Assembly (NCBI GenBank): GCA_047967505.1
Contig: CM106538.1
Reading direction: 5' to 3' (one strand)
From: Dipteris shenzhenensis
Lineage: Eukaryota; Polypodiophyta; Polypodiopsida; Gleicheniales
DNA: 64,000 nt
In this document: piece by piece, positions 31,300 through 44,617 of the stretch
Position numbering within the stretch: position 1 is the first letter of the stretch
Layout of the letters: each line of letters begins with the position of its first letter
Notes under the pieces: model-generated
What the model was told of the DNA's origin: nothing
What the model saw: only the letters and a program-made list of their open reading frames with translations
Databases searched by the model: none
Translations under genes and position numbers: made by a program

Positions 31300-33350
31300 C
31301 ATCATCTCCGCCCTCTTTCGCTATTTAGATCTCCGGCAGGCCTTATGAATTATTTATTATCATTCACCTTGTTTACATGTGATAGCTGTTACCACATGTC
31401 AACCAAGACTCTTGGCTATTGGACTCCCATCCAATGTTTCCTTCAACCGCATTAAACAAGGCGTTCTGAGAGATTTTCATCGTCAACCACATTACCCAAG
31501 GCGTTGCCACATATCAACCACGACCCTTGGCTATTAGACTCCAATCCAACGGTCAAGTGATGACCTTTCACCTTTATCTATGGAGGGTGTGATTGATATG
31601 AGGAGGTGAATGTTGATCATCGGCCTTAGCTACCATGCACAAGTTGAGCTCCTCATTCGGTAACTCCTCAGCAAGCTCATCTCCTACCCCTATGAGTTCA
31701 ACATTGCGGATATTACCTACTTAGGGGAATCTTTGAAAGATTCCACACAAAAAGGGGGCCTTTTTAAAGAGATTAGAGAAGTGCTTTAGTCATGGGTAAA
31801 GGCTTTTTCTACAATGAACCAAAACACAAATAACAAGAAAATTCCAAGAAATGGCATGATTTTTAGAAGAAACTAGATTCAACATAGTCATGAATCTCAA
31901 ATTGAAAGGAAATTGTGCTATTATTGGAAGTAAAGATCATAGACTATAGGTTTAAAAACAAGAAAAGTGATAAGTAACAACAAAATGTCTTCTAGTACAT
32001 GTTCAAATTTGACTACTCTTCATCAGTTTCTACTATTATTGATTACATTGCTTTCATCCTTATATGAAATGGAAGAGGCATCTTCCTCTACTCTATCGAC
32101 AATGAACACCCGCTCTTTAACCTTATGTTTGACTCCTAGTTCTTACTTTTTTTGCACCTTCACAATCCTCTCTCTCCTGCAAGCATGTGATTTTTTCCTC
32201 AAGTGAATATTTATAGTCGAATTTATGAGATGTCTTACCTTTGCAAGGGTGTACATAGTCAACAGGGACAAGTATATCCACTTCATCAAGACTAAGTGTA
32301 TTAGTACTGCGTGTATTTTTGCTCCTTTTCTTTGATATTCTTTGTACATGACATCTCATTTCCAAGCTATAGTTTCATTTGAAGGCATATTCAAGATATG
32401 TTTTATATCGATTTACTATGATAATCTACTATATCCATTTTCTTCCTCAAGGTAATCAAATGAAAGTTACCAATCCAAAATGGATGCCCAAGATTATCAT
32501 ACTTTGACAATGTAGCTAGAGGTGTACCTCCTTAATGTGTTGGGAATGTCCACTGAAAAGGCAGAGGTAGAGCACCTCAGACAAGTCATCATCATCAACA
32601 AAACTAGCATCAACAACATCACCATCCGCAGCAGCATCAACATCAGCATCCAAGAGGAAATCATTCCAAACTAGATCTAGGCAGGTAGCTGTATTGAGCT
32701 AGAATATGTATAAATGAATTTAGTGCTATTTCCTAGAAATTTTTAAATAATATTTTCCATTTTGACTTAATTTATAAAGTGAATTTATAACATAGATTTA
32801 TGTAAACTTGGAATTTGAGTAGGTAAAGTTCTCCATGACACTTGGATGACCGCAACATGTATCTATAGGATGCTTTATAGAAACACAATTTTCACGAAGG
32901 TATTTTTGGCGCATAGATGGGGGAGAGGAGTCAATAAATGCACAGATTCGCTTCTTTGAATGGTAGATATTTGTAAGCATGACAATGCTGCCTCTGTTGG
33001 AGGTGTTGGCTTTGAAAGAATGTATGCAAATATCATTTTTAATTTAATTGGATCTAGATTATCTAGTCCTAGAAGTTTTACATCACCATGATTCAAGTTC
33101 ATGTGTCCCATGGGTTCAGTTTTCATTGCATATTTTAGAAGGTAATATGATAGGCCTATGTTGATTATTTTTTGAATATTCATATGTGCTTGCCACAAGA
33201 GTAATATTCCTGCATGGTATGGAACGACATTATGATGTTCTAGGGATGGACAGAAGTAGATCCATCTTTGTGTTAGAGGATCCCCAGACCAGTCGAAAAA
33301 TGTTAAGCGCTCGTTGGCAGCACATTCATAAGGTGCTTAGATTAGATGAT
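31300..33350. other. No gene recognised; one short copia-like fragment
   Basis: Most of this stretch shows nothing. About 32560-32680 reads catcaacatcagcatccaagaggaaatcattcc-type sequence that matches the gag linker of the copia remnant at 47980-48060. An imprecise duplication with cttggctatt and caaggcgtt words lies at 31388-31550. Confidence 0.35.
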
Positions 33351-33356
33351 AGTGGA

Positions 33357-33512
33357 CTCAAGTTATGTAAAACTTGGCATTAAAGATCGTATCCATATAG
33401 TCCATTCACTCAAGATATGTAAAACTTGGCACTAAAGCTCGTATCCCTATAGTCCATTCACTCAAGATATGTAAAACTTGGCACTAAAGCTCGTATCCCT
33501 ATAGTCCATTCA
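33357..33512 (+). repeat. Three-copy tandem repeat, 52-bp unit
   Basis: Units start at 33357, 33409 and 33461 (ctcaagatatgtaaaacttgg). Copies 2 and 3 are nearly identical. Confidence 0.9.
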
Positions 33513-33810
33513 CTCATCATGCATGAGAGGAGTATATACACTAGGGATGCACTAATAATGGCATTTCAAGAACCCATGTTTTGACGTAGTATTTCTACAA
33601 ACACTGCCCTTACATCGTCTATGGCTATCACACTTTTTATACACTACAGCTCGTATCCCTATAGTCCATTCATTCATCATGCATGAGAGAAGTATATGCA
33701 CTACGGATGCATTGATAATGGCATTTCAAAAAACCTCATTTTGATGTAGCATTTCTACAAACACTGCCCTTGCATTGTCTAAGACTCCCACACTTGTCAT
33801 ACACATTGAT
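33491..33810 (+). repeat. Two-copy tandem repeat, 160-bp unit
   Basis: The block from tcgtatccctatagtcc through the aaacactgccctt block occurs at 33491 and 33651. It overlaps the end of the 52-bp array, so two rounds of duplication are visible. Confidence 0.85.
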
Positions 33811-33939
33811 AAGGGCATTTCTCACAGTAATATCTGACTCATCTGACTCAACAATAGAGGCTTGAATCATTGGAATCTATTCTAGGGCTGCCACACTCAC
33901 AGATGCATCCACATCACAAATGAAGATGATCTTGTATAA

Positions 33940-36620
33940 CTATTGGCAATGGATGGGAGTTTGTTGTTATTGCAAGGAATGCCCTCGTCAAGATGTATAT
34001 AAAGTGTAGGAGCCTAGTTGATTCAAGGGCTATGCTTGCAAAGATGTCATGATGGGATCTGGTTTCCTTGAATATGGATACATGTGTTGCTACCTTTTGA
34101 GGAGTTGCACCCAAACCAAGGTCTTATGTGATGGTGAGCTTGTGCATGACTACATGTCTAAACATGGATACATAGGAATAGTTTTCTGAGTAACCTTCTT
34201 GTTTAGATGTATATAGCAACTGTGGGAATTTGGGGGCTGCACGTGCTGTGTTGGATAAAATGCTCCATTGGAATGTGTACTCTTGGACGATTATGATTGC
34301 TACAAGTGCTCAGAATAAGTGTGGTAATTAATCGCTAAATTTGCTTGGTCAAATGCAAATAGAAGGCTTTGAGCCATACAATTTTATTTTCATATGCGCT
34401 TTGGATGCACGTGGCAGTTCAGCAACCCTACAAGATGGTATGGGATGGGAGTCAAAACTTGTGGTGGGAACAACCCCAACATTCCATTTTACTAGCAATA
34501 GATGGGAATTAGACGTAGTTGTGGGGATAGCACTTGCAATTATGTATGCCAATTTTGGGATCTTAGATTATGTGAAGGTAGTATTTCCTAGATGTAGCAT
34601 CCTAGAATGCAATGAACACTGCATGTGTCTAGAATGGGCATTGCAAGGGGCCCTTACAAAGTGATGCCATAACAAAATTTGGTCTCTTGGAGTGCCATGA
34701 TCATTGCATGTTCCTAAAATGGCCATGGCAAAGAGGCGCTACAACTATTTGGCAAAATGTAGATTAAAAGCTTCCAACTACAAAAGATCACTTTCATTTG
34801 TGGTGTGGATGCATCTGCTAGTGTGGCATCACTAAAAGATCTCTAATGATTCATCAGTGTATGTGCTCAGAATGGACATGGCAAGGAGGCCTTGTAACTA
34901 TTTGCTCAAATGGAGATTGAAGGTTTTCAGTCAAACAAGGTCACCTATGTTTTTTTTGTGAATGTCAAGGTAGTACTTGTAGAGCAGCTCACTACATGTG
35001 CCTATCATGGGCATGGCAAGGAGGGATTGTAACTATTTATTAAAATGCATGCTTGAGGCTTTGACCCAAACATGCCCCTTTAACATTATTGAGTTTGCTT
35101 TCTCGTGCAGAATTCATGGTGATGCAGATTGGGCTTTGTGTATTACTAATTTTGTTTTGGAGTTGTATCCAATGAATGGTTTTACGAGTAGTAGGTCGAG
35201 ACAATCTACTCTCAAATCTTATGGAAGTAAACCATAGGGGATGAATGGCAGGGTGGCACAGATATTGAAGAGGATAGCTTTGGGTGGAAGTTGAGTAGAA
35301 GTAGAAGATGATGATAAAACTAATGAATGGAGGTCAAAGAGATGATAAAAGTGCATGGAAAAGTGTGACTGACATGAAGGAAGAGAATGAAATAAAATAT
35401 CCTTTCTAGAGCTTAGTGGGACAAGGATGTACAGGTTTTCTAACACATTAGTTAGATAGAGTATGGTAGGTAATGTATAACCAATCTGGAAGTCCCTTCT
35501 TTCCTCATGCCAATTTCAAATGTATTTCATGTAGAATAGGAGTCTAAATGTAATGTAGGGTGCTCCTCAGTTCAACATCATCCCCTAAACTCCATTGGTA
35601 CTCCATTCTTGACATCGCAAGAGGAGGATGGCCCTTTACATAAGCTGGCATGAATGATGTAACTCGAGAGGGGATTTCACGGATTGTTCAAGACCTTCCA
35701 ATAGAAATAGTCTGCATGCCAACGTGCTAGAAAAGAGAATGGACATTCATGATGTCCATAATACTAGCCTAGACATTCAAGAGTGAAGTATGATCCATGC
35801 TATTTTTACAAGCTATGGATGGGAAAGTGATGTTGTCATTTGTTCTACCCTCATCAATATGTATGGCAAGATTAGGAGCCTAGATGATGCAAGGGTAGTG
35901 TTTTATAGAGATCTCACAATGGGATGTGGTCTCTTTGAATTCTCTGATCACATTGCCTATGCTCAGAATAGGCATGGCAAGGAAGCCATACAAATTATCT
36001 TGGTCAAGGGTTCTAAGATATACAAAATAACCTTCATCTGCATTATGGATGCAGTTGCTACTGTGGTAGCCTTAGTAGAGGTCCACTGATCCATGCTACT
36101 ATTGCATAGCATCCATAGACAAGGGACAAGAAATACATGTTGAGATTGCTAGAAAGGGGTTTGAAAGACATCTACTTAATGGTTACACATTGTTGGATAT
36201 GTATTGCAATGCCTATGCTATGGATGTATGTGCAAGCTTGTCAGCACTTGAGAATGGAAAATTGATCCATGTTGCCATTGTTGGTAGCAGCCATGAGTAT
36301 GAGGTTGTTGTTGCAATTGCATTGGTCAATATGTATGGAAAGTGAGGGAGTTTATGTGATGCAAAACTTGTGTTTGACACTATGCCTTCTAAGGATATTG
36401 TATCTTGGAATGCCCTAATTACAACATTTATTCAGAATAGACATTGCCAGGAAGCTCTGTATACCTTGCAATTGATGCGGCTTACATGTGTTGAGCCAAA
36501 CAATATCACCTTTCTTGCACCCTTGATGCTTGCATTAGCCTAATAGCCCTTCAAGGGGGTAGTAAGTTCATTGTGCCATGATTGATACTAGGCATAAGTT
36601 CGATGGATGGTTGGGAGTAC
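33940..36620 (+). pseudogene. Pentatricopeptide repeat (PPR) protein pseudogene, PLS-type
   Basis: Pieces in all three plus-strand frames show PPR words: NALVKMYIKCRSLVDSRAML near 33970, an AQN..GK-type stretch near 34310, EGFEPYNFIFICALDA near 34365, YGKIRSLDDARVVF near 35865, and ALVNMYGK then KDIVSWNALITTFIQN near 36320-36430. At least six repeat units of about 31-35 residues can be traced. PLS-type PPR proteins edit organelle RNA. Frequent stops and frameshifts make it non-coding. No DYW end is visible. Confidence 0.75.
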
Positions 36621-36699
36621 CTTATCCACATATATGGCAAATGTGGCACTCTATCTGATGCAGGGTGGGTGTAGTTAGTGTGGAAGACTCATGTCTGTA

Positions 36700-39300
36700 A
36701 GAGAGCCTGTTGCAAAAATTATCCCACAAGTCTAGAAGAGCATTGAGGAGATCACATACCTGCTAATTGGGCATATTCTCATAGATAGTTGGTCTAGCAG
36801 ATGTTTGAGTTGACTTAATGATCATTAATGTTTTGACGGACCTTTCTCTCTCATTTCCTTGTGATATGAGTGGATTGACGTGATTAATATTTTGGAATAG
36901 CATCAAGTATCAATTTTTTGGTGGTTTTTGTAAGTAACTCGCGGGATATTTTGTAGAGATAGATGAACATTTATATAGGTATGATTTTTCTTGTAGATTT
37001 TTTATATGCAAATAGAGAGTGTTTTAAACATGAAGTGTTTTTTGCGGTTAATGGGGCTGCTTCCCTTTCTCTTTGATTTTATGTACGGCGACTTGTTTTC
37101 AATTGTTGCAGGACACCCTTTTCTCAAATATTTTGTTGTCTCCCATTGGTAGCCTTTGTGTGAAAAGCAACATTGAATTTTCTTCTGCTTACCGCTTATC
37201 AAGTCGTTTTTCAGCACTGTCTGCCTTTGCATTATCAGGCTGTTGAAGCTCAACCTCCTGCTGTCAATGTCATTAGTTGTTGCTTTTGGCTGGTGTTAAC
37301 ACACAATTTCCTTCTGATTTTCATTTTCCTGGCCTGCATGTAATATAGCCTGTATGCTTTGTGTTGTTCTTCATAGCCAACAAAGATGCATTTTAATAGA
37401 TTTGGCATCCAAAGTGACACATGTCATCCTCAAGCCTGTTGCTTTTGCTGATGTTGACGAGGCTGAGAGACTCATCAAACACAATATCCCTGCTGATTAT
37501 CAGTTTCATGGCCTGCATGTCATATAGCTTGTATCCTCTCTCTATCTTTATAACTAAGGGTTTGTGCACACACTGTCAAAAATTCATAGCTGTTGCGACC
37601 CTGAGGCTTGGACTGGATTCTCTCGCATTAACAAAATTTGCAGTACTCGCACAGGAGTGTTGTTGGCCATCTGACGACCTGCAGTGAGCTCTGTCTTGCC
37701 TGTAGAGTTCTCCGTGCCATTTCTTATTGGCTAGCCAGATGTAGGAACCACATTCAAAGCTCTGGAGCCTAAGGTCAGAGCCAGATGGCACGCTTCTATT
37801 GGATAAAGACAAATCATGCATTGGTACTGAAATCTGCACCCTCTAGAAATGAGGTGCGAGTTTGAGCTCCAATGGCACTCTGAAGCTGCATTGATATCTG
37901 TGCCGTTCTTGAAAACCCACCACCAGCATCGCATTGCTGGGATCGTGTGCACAGAGCCTAACTAAGATGCATTTGATAGATTTGGCATCCAATTTTACAT
38001 AGTCATGCTTGTTGCCTGTGTCACACCAAAATTAATGCTAGCTTTGGTGGAAAAGCTGATAATCAAACAAGGGAGTTTTAAATGCCTTCCTATGTTTCTC
38101 ATTTTCATTCTTTCATGTCCGGGTTTCTCTTTTAGTTAAGTTCTATGGTAAGTTGTCACTCCTTAGACCCAAAGAAGATTATAATGGCACCTTTTTCTCT
38201 CCATGTACCCAAAATGCTCGAAAGGTACAAAGTAGGTAGAGGCAGAGAAGAGATGGAATTGCAGCAAGGAAGAGGGGACAGAGAGAAAGAGCTTTTTTGT
38301 GGCTTGAGAGAGAGATATACCCATCATTCTTCCAAGTGGTGGGGTTGCTCAAGCTGTTACTCTGGATGTATCTGCCAAAAGATGGGGGTTCTTTTGCACG
38401 ATGCCTGCAATTTTTCATCTTTTTCATGTTATGGTAGGCTCATTTTCCATTTGATAAGTCACTACATAGATCTTGTTCTTATTTTAAATGACTTGCTTTC
38501 TAAAGCCCTTGATTGTTTGTCATGGGCATCTATAGTCCATGGCATTACTTAGCTCCCTATGTGGCAGCCATAGCAAGAAAGGAGCAGATGCAGCAGCTCT
38601 AGGAGCTAGGCAGGCGGCCTGTGTGGCAGCCCCATGGGCAGCTGACAGCAATAGAGACGGAAAGGCTAATAGCACTGGTTTGGGCCATTTTGAGGGCCCA
38701 TAACAGGCCTGGCCAGGTGGCCGCCTATTGGCTGCTGCCCATAAGGGGCCGGGTCACATCAGCAAAAGGTGGTAGCCAATTGACTGCTACCACATGTCAG
38801 TTAGCATAGATGGATCCACAGGTCCCCATCCTAGTCAGCCAGTCTGTCCTTCCCCAGTGGTTCAGCATCCAGGATGAGCTATAAAAGAAGTCTAGCTCTC
38901 ATTCTTCATCAGCCAGGACCTAGCAGCAGAGGCAGCACTTGAGTCCTCAGCTCCAGCAATGCCTCAGCAGCCCTTGTAGTCAGCATAGCTCTCATTGGCA
39001 CAGTTTCCTCACCCCCAAAGTTAGCCGTAGTCCATGTGTCAGCCAGTGTAGCCCGAGCCTTACACACCCAGACCAAGATGAAACACATCAGTAAGAACCA
39101 ACACTTTTTATAGGTATTTGGTGATTCTAGGCCCCATTATAAGAATCAACATAGTAGTTACCATAACTCTCTATGTAACCATGTATCCCATGTGTGTCTA
39201 CAGTATATATCTCTCTTTTTTCATTTAGCAAGCACCATTAGTGAGAGAGTGATGAAGCACCTTGCGTGTTATATTGGTATCGGATTTCAAAGCTCTTCTT
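36700..39300. other. No gene recognised
   Basis: Short frames only (37421-37687, 38145-38552). A block near 37241-37350 (gttgcttttg..gatgtt..catggcctgcatgt) recurs near 37436-37530, and aagatgcattt..atagatttggcatcc recurs near 37386 and 37969. The repeats look like debris from one duplicated sequence. A GC-richer stretch (38580-39060) has no frame. Confidence 0.35.
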
Positions 39301-39323
39301 CCTTAAGTTTGTTAGTAGTAAGA

Positions 39324-39722
39324 GTGCAAGTAGGACACTCCAGATTTGTCTGCTACCTTAGGTAGCCTCTCTATGACTCCCCTCCATCCATCAGGAGATC
39401 TACCAAATCCAGCAGGACTAACTAGATTATCGGCAAGGTCACCTTGTGCTTGACAGTTCATGTGACGAGGAGATGGTGTCCACATCTTTACACCAGCTGG
39501 TGAGGAGTGTAAGTAGGACACTCTGGATTTGTTTGCTACCTTAGTTAGCCTCTCTATGACTCCCCTCCATCCGTCATCCTCGGTGGGAGATCTGCCAGAT
39601 ATTAGCAGGATTGAACAGAGTATTGTGATGACCCTCTCCGGCAAGGTCACCATGTGCCTGACAGTTCAAGTGACGAGGAGAGGAGATGGTGTCCACATCT
39701 GAAGCATTCATTACACCAGCTG
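39324..39722 (+). repeat. Two-copy tandem repeat, 183-215 bp
   Basis: Both copies run from aagtaggacactc through tctctatgactcccctccatc and a block ending gatggtgtccacatc to accagctgg. The second copy (from 39507) has about 30 extra bases. Confidence 0.8.
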
Positions 39723-40105
39723 GTTTGATTGTAGGTGCAAGAGTCAGAGGCTCTTCTCATGAGTGTCTAACAAGAAGCCCGTGCCCACAGAAGAGCATCA
39801 GGATAGAGAAGTGCGCAGATAAGGAACGGGACCAAAAGGTCAACAATCCAACAAGGAGCATCAGCTGTGTACATGCCATCCAAGGTGGTGACATAGATAT
39901 TTTTAGGAAGCCGATGGAGAATCCAAAGACTGTCCACAAGTGCAGGCATCTCAATTCCTATCAAGTGCAACACAATTGCTATGTAAGAGAAAGCATAAAA
40001 GGTGGGGATCACTTGATATAAGGGGGGCCGAAATTGGGGTTGGTAGGAGGCATGGCCATTGGCAATGTCTTTTGAAAAGAGACAAGGGTGCTAGATCAGT
40101 AGTGG

Positions 40106-40222
40106 TGTAGATGAGCACTAGAAGTAGGGAATATGGAGCAAAGTATCCAAATAGTAGAGCAGGGGAGTGGATGAGTAGATGAGAGCTGGAAGTGGGGTGC
40201 ATGGAGCAAACTAACTAAATAG
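40106..40222 (+). repeat. Short direct duplication, about 70-bp unit
   Basis: Two tagatgag-to-aaatag blocks sharing a ggaagtgggg/gaagtaggga-type core and atggagcaaa. They are diverged. Confidence 0.5.
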
Positions 40223-41245
40223 AATTCTCTGGTCCGTGGTTAAATAGTAACAATGGAATTGGGAGGCTCTAGATGCCAAATATGAGGGGGGCCAAGCATT
40301 AATTGGTTCTTTGATCTAATTCAGAGTGAGTAACTAACCACTTCCAGCTCTATTATAGTCACTTCCAAGGAAGCTCAATTTAGAGGTATGATGGAAAAAC
40401 AGAACCATTAGTACTCTTGTCTTGGCTCAACCAGCTCAAGAGTTATTTTTTTGTTGTTCAAAGACACGCCAGCTAAACTTGCATCCTCACTTTCCATGAC
40501 TTGATAAGAGAAGCCGTCACTTGGTTGCACAAGCAGTGCACAGGGCACTGCACTGCCTATGTGGATGTAACCAAGTATGATTGGGAAGAGTTCATCATGT
40601 CCGGTCGAGCCTGATTCTTGCCACTATAATACATGGACTATCTGAATGCCTAGTTTGTTGAGTTGACACAACAAACCACGGAATCAATCAACCTCATGCC
40701 ATGCAAGTGGCTATATACTTGCAGGTAGCAGACAGGGACTAGATCAACAATTTTTTTACATGGTATTTGTTCATATATCGAATGGTATGCCCAAAACCTT
40801 TTCGGCCAAAGATGTGTGACATTGCTTATGAGCTTGCATAAAAGGTTTTGCCATAATCTTCCAGCACCTCTCATAGTATACACTAGAGTCTTCCGTTGGG
40901 GCTGGTCTTGCATTGCCTCTCACCAGGAAGACAAAATCTTCCACCGCCTCCCACAATGGTGTCTAGAATCCTCCATCCCAACCATAAAAACCTAAGGCAG
41001 ATTAGAGGCCAAAGCAATTGAGCAGAGGCAACATGCTAGAGAGAGGAAACCCAGAGAGGACGAGCAGCAGAGCAGGAGGTGAGTGAGGGCACAAAGATAT
41101 CACTACAAGAGAGCACATCTGTATTGAATTGTTGCACAAGGAACACAGATTCTGGACCATTGTAAAAGAACAAAACCACGCAAAGATGCGAGCCTCCTAT
41201 CAAATTACTGTCTAAGAATTCATATGAATAGAAAAGCACAAATGA
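40223..41245. other. No gene recognised
   Basis: A weak copia RNase H-like word (SKEAQFRGM) is seen near 40360-40390 on the plus strand, with no support on either side. Confidence 0.25.
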
Positions 41246-41400
41246 TGCGATAGATTATCATGCCTCTGTCGAACCTGGAATACAAATAAATGTCTTCTCA
41301 TGCCTTGTCTATCTCCTGAAGATTACGATGCGATAGATTATGATGCCTCTATCAAACCTGGAATACGAATAAAGGTCTTCTCATGCCGTGTTTATCAACA
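41246..41400 (+). repeat. Two-copy tandem repeat, about 82-bp unit
   Basis: The block gcgatagattat.atgcctct..aacctggaatac.aataaa..gtcttctcatgcc occurs at 41246 and 41329. Confidence 0.8.
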
Positions 41401-41735
41401 AAGGATTAGAGTGTTTTTGACAAGAAGATGTATGCAGGATTTTCAGTAGCCACTCGTAATTGTTGGAAGGGATTTCTCTACGAGTTTGAATCCAAGATCT
41501 ATAGAAGTATAAAGCAAGATGGAGATGGTAGGAGACTAACTAGAGTGAGATGAAATGCAAGACATGTATAGAGGACTCAGGAGAAGTTTTGAACCACAAA
41601 GGAGACATTTTGACAGTTAAGCATCTTCTTATCATTCCCTAAAAATCAGATTTAATAATATAATTTTGAATTCTACATTTATACGTGGCTCAACGAGAGG
41701 AGAGAATTTCTTTTCATCCCACAATGCTACCTGCC

Positions 41736-43705
41736 TAAAGAGGAAGATTTCAAGCATGAGGGAATGCATTCACTAACGTGTCGAACATTCAGTGCAACTA
41801 CTACCATAAGTTTGCACACTACAAAAGAGAATGCTGCAAGAAATAGTACAACCCCGAAGGTCAATCTAGAAGCAATCGAGGTGATTTCCATGGAAGAGCA
41901 AATCATCCTAGTGGACATCCAAGTCATAGTAATTATGCCAATGAACCTCAAAATATATATCTTGCAAGTGAGAATACACAGAAGATTGATATAGTGTATT
42001 TTGACATTGATTCCAATTCAAAAGGGGAATTTATTTATCAAGTTGATCAAGCAGATCAAGATCCTTGGTACATTGACAACGGTGCATCATCGCACATGAC
42101 AAAGCATCATTAATGGTTCACAAAGATGAAACCATTAGAAGGATAGAAGAATGTTATCTACATGATGGATAACACATAGAATCCAGTTCAAGGGAAAGGC
42201 ATAGTCCCTATGAACAATTTCACTGGCACGAAAGGATTGGTGAAAGATGTACTCTGTGTTCCAAAGCTTATCAAAAACCTCTTGTCAATTGAGAAAATGA
42301 TAGAACACAACTCGAGTCATCTTCGATGGAGATGAATGTACAATCATAGACAAATCCAGAGGATATCAGCTACTAGTAGGAAAAGTAGTCAAGGAAGGAT
42401 GCTTGTTCAAAATGCTACCTTCAACACCAAACTTGCATGCCATGTTATCTCATTAGCAACCGATGCCAATTTCTGTAGTATGGCATAAGAGATATGGACA
42501 TGTTAATTCCAAAAGCTTGATGCAAAAATATGGCATTTGGAATTCCTAAGCTATAGTTTCTTCGAAATGTTTGCGAAGCATGTTGCTTGGATAAACAAAA
42601 GAGAACCAATTTTGGGAAAAGCACCTCTTGAATATGAGGTATTCTTAATTTGATACATACAGATGTATGGCGTTACACACCGACCTGCAACATCAATAAT
42701 TAACTTTACTACCTAACTTACATCAATGACTATAGCAGATATTATTGGGTCTACTTTCAGAAAGAGAAATTTGAAGTTTTTTCCAAGTTTCAAGAATTCA
42801 AAGCCATGGTAAAGGACCAAACAGGCAGAAAGATCAAAGTCATGAGATTAGATAGAGGACGTGAATACATGTCTTCAGCATTCATGAACTTTTGCAGACG
42901 TAATGGCATTTGAAGACAATTCACATGTGCAAATACTTGAGAAATACTCCTCAACAAAATGCAATAGCTGAAAGGAAGAATAGTACTTTAGCAGACAGTG
43001 CTAGAGCAATGCTCAATGAAAAGCATCTTTCGAATCAATATTGGGTAGAAGCAATTGCCATTGCAAACTACTTGCTTAATCAGCTTTCAACCGAATTGAT
43101 ATAGCGTATGATACCTTATGAAGATTCACTTAGATACAAGCCACACATTGGACATCTCTGCATATTTGGGCATAGCATATGCCCACATACATGACGATCA
43201 TCGCAAAAAGTTGGATTTTAAGTCACGCAAATGCATCATGGTTGGCTACAGTGTAAAAAGTAAAGCATACAAGTTGTGTATGATCCCATCAACCAAAAGG
43301 TCATAATCTCTAGAGATGTAATATTTGATGAAGAATCAAAATGGAAAACATCAAATGCCCAAGAGATGGACACACTAATTACTCAGTCACCTACAGAAAA
43401 GATTGATGGAAGAAGAGAAAGAATTGCCATATACACCCCGAGAAAAGCAACAGCTCAGATGGTCTACTAGGGAAAGTAGACCACCAGCTAAATTGACATA
43501 TGCTCAAAAACGCAAACCAATTCATATTGAAACTACCAATTATGCTCTTATGACTAGCATCATGGCTAGAGCCAGTGTAATTTGAAGATGCAGTTGACAA
43601 GCTAGAATGGCAAACTGCTATATGAATGAAGAAATGGATTCCAGCTTTGTACAAAAACAATGCTTGGGAATTATGCAACCTTCCACTAGGAAAGAAAGGG
43701 GAGAG
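41736..43705 (+). pseudogene. Ty1/copia remnant 1: gag knuckle to start of RT
   Basis: In order: a CX2(C)X4HX4C-like zinc knuckle near 41790, the protease word WYIDNGASSHMT (the usual D-S/T-G-A has Asn), an integrase with HTDVWR, RLDRGREY (second Asp kept) and AERKNSTLADSARAML, then GKK at the start of RT. It aligns with copia remnant 2 from end to end. Many stops and frameshifts. It ends abruptly at an LTR-like sequence at 43706, so the rest of RT and RNase H are missing. Confidence 0.75.
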
Positions 43706-43876
43706 TGCTAAGAAGAAAAGGGTTGGAAACCCTAACACTAACCCTAAAGGGGTTTGTATATATTCTTTATTTTTAACTAAATCTAGTGTAACAATTAGTC
43801 ATTTGTGGTGTGCTCTCTACCTGTGTCCTCTCTCCTTATCTCCACTCTTCTCCTCTCCTCTCTCCATATTTGTTCT
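43706..43876 (+). repeat. LTR-like sequence, about 170 bp, copy 1
   Basis: Begins tgctaagaag and continues gggttggaaaccctaac, a tttgtatatattc block and a CT-rich end ccatatttgttc. It is highly similar to 44618-44787. No primer-binding site follows this copy; gypsy integrase sequence follows instead. Confidence 0.7.
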
Positions 43877-43892
43877 TTGTGAGCATTCAAGA

Positions 43893-44310
43893 TAGCATTT
43901 AAAGCTAGCATTGGGATGACAACATTCAAATTAGTGTATGGAATAGATGTAGTTAACCCAATGGAGTTTGTCACTGCTAGTTTGCTGATTGCAACACAAA
44001 AGCTAAGTCTGAAGGAGTTGGCAAAATTTTGATGCCATATGTCAGTTTAATTGGAGAAGAATCAACTACAAAAAGCCAATACACAACACAAATAATTCAA
44101 GAGCACAGAAAAGCATGGGTAGACATAAATATTAAATTCAAACTTTTTAAAGAAGGAGATTAGGTTCTCATGTTCAAGTCAAAATTCAATAATTCTCGAG
44201 GAAGCTCAAGTTGAGATATGATGGACCAGCCAGGGCATGTGTCAAGTGATAGAAGTTTTTGGGACTTTGAAAGAAGTATGATCCAACTTTAGACTCTAAT
44301 GTTGAAATTC
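43893..44310 (+). pseudogene. Ty3/gypsy integrase C-terminal fragment between the two LTR-like copies
   Basis: It reads AFKASIGMTTFKLVYGIDVV, NPMEFVTASL, then in shifted frames the 'KAW', 'LRYDGPA' and 'GTL' words typical of the end of gypsy integrase. Several stops are present. It is on the plus strand and unrelated to the copia sequence on the left. Confidence 0.65.
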
Positions 44311-44617
44311 AAGCTTGAACCGATCCAACCGTCAATTGGGATTACAAATCATGCATAAAAGTGGAAATTGTCACACCATGGGGGTGCACCAGTACATGAG
44401 TAAACTAGCGATTCAGCTCTCTCACAAGGGCCATTCTGAGTTTCACATCATCCTTTCTCTTTTTCACCTTGTGCAACATTTCATATTCAATCAATTTCAG
44501 CACATCAGCATGCGAGGAGTTTTAAAAACCATCACAGAAGAGACTGTGGATGGAGAAGGTGTTGAGCAACCATCTCAACATCATGTGTTCAATATTGTGC
44601 ATAGCACTAACATAGAG
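44311..44617. other. Sequence between gypsy fragment and LTR-like copy 2
   Basis: A 107-codon frame (44315-44638) is open on the plus strand but shows no domain. Confidence 0.3.

Noticed and set aside
37241-37530. A gene with exons repeated in this stretch
   Set aside because: Short duplicated blocks without a continuous frame, splice sites or family match.
39265-39290. Copia primer-binding site (TGGTATCGG)
   Set aside because: Only a partial match to TGGTATCAGAGC and no LTR end (TG..CA) or repeat partner next to it.
40340-40400. Copia RNase H fragment
   Set aside because: One word (SKEAQFRGM) only; no support on either side.
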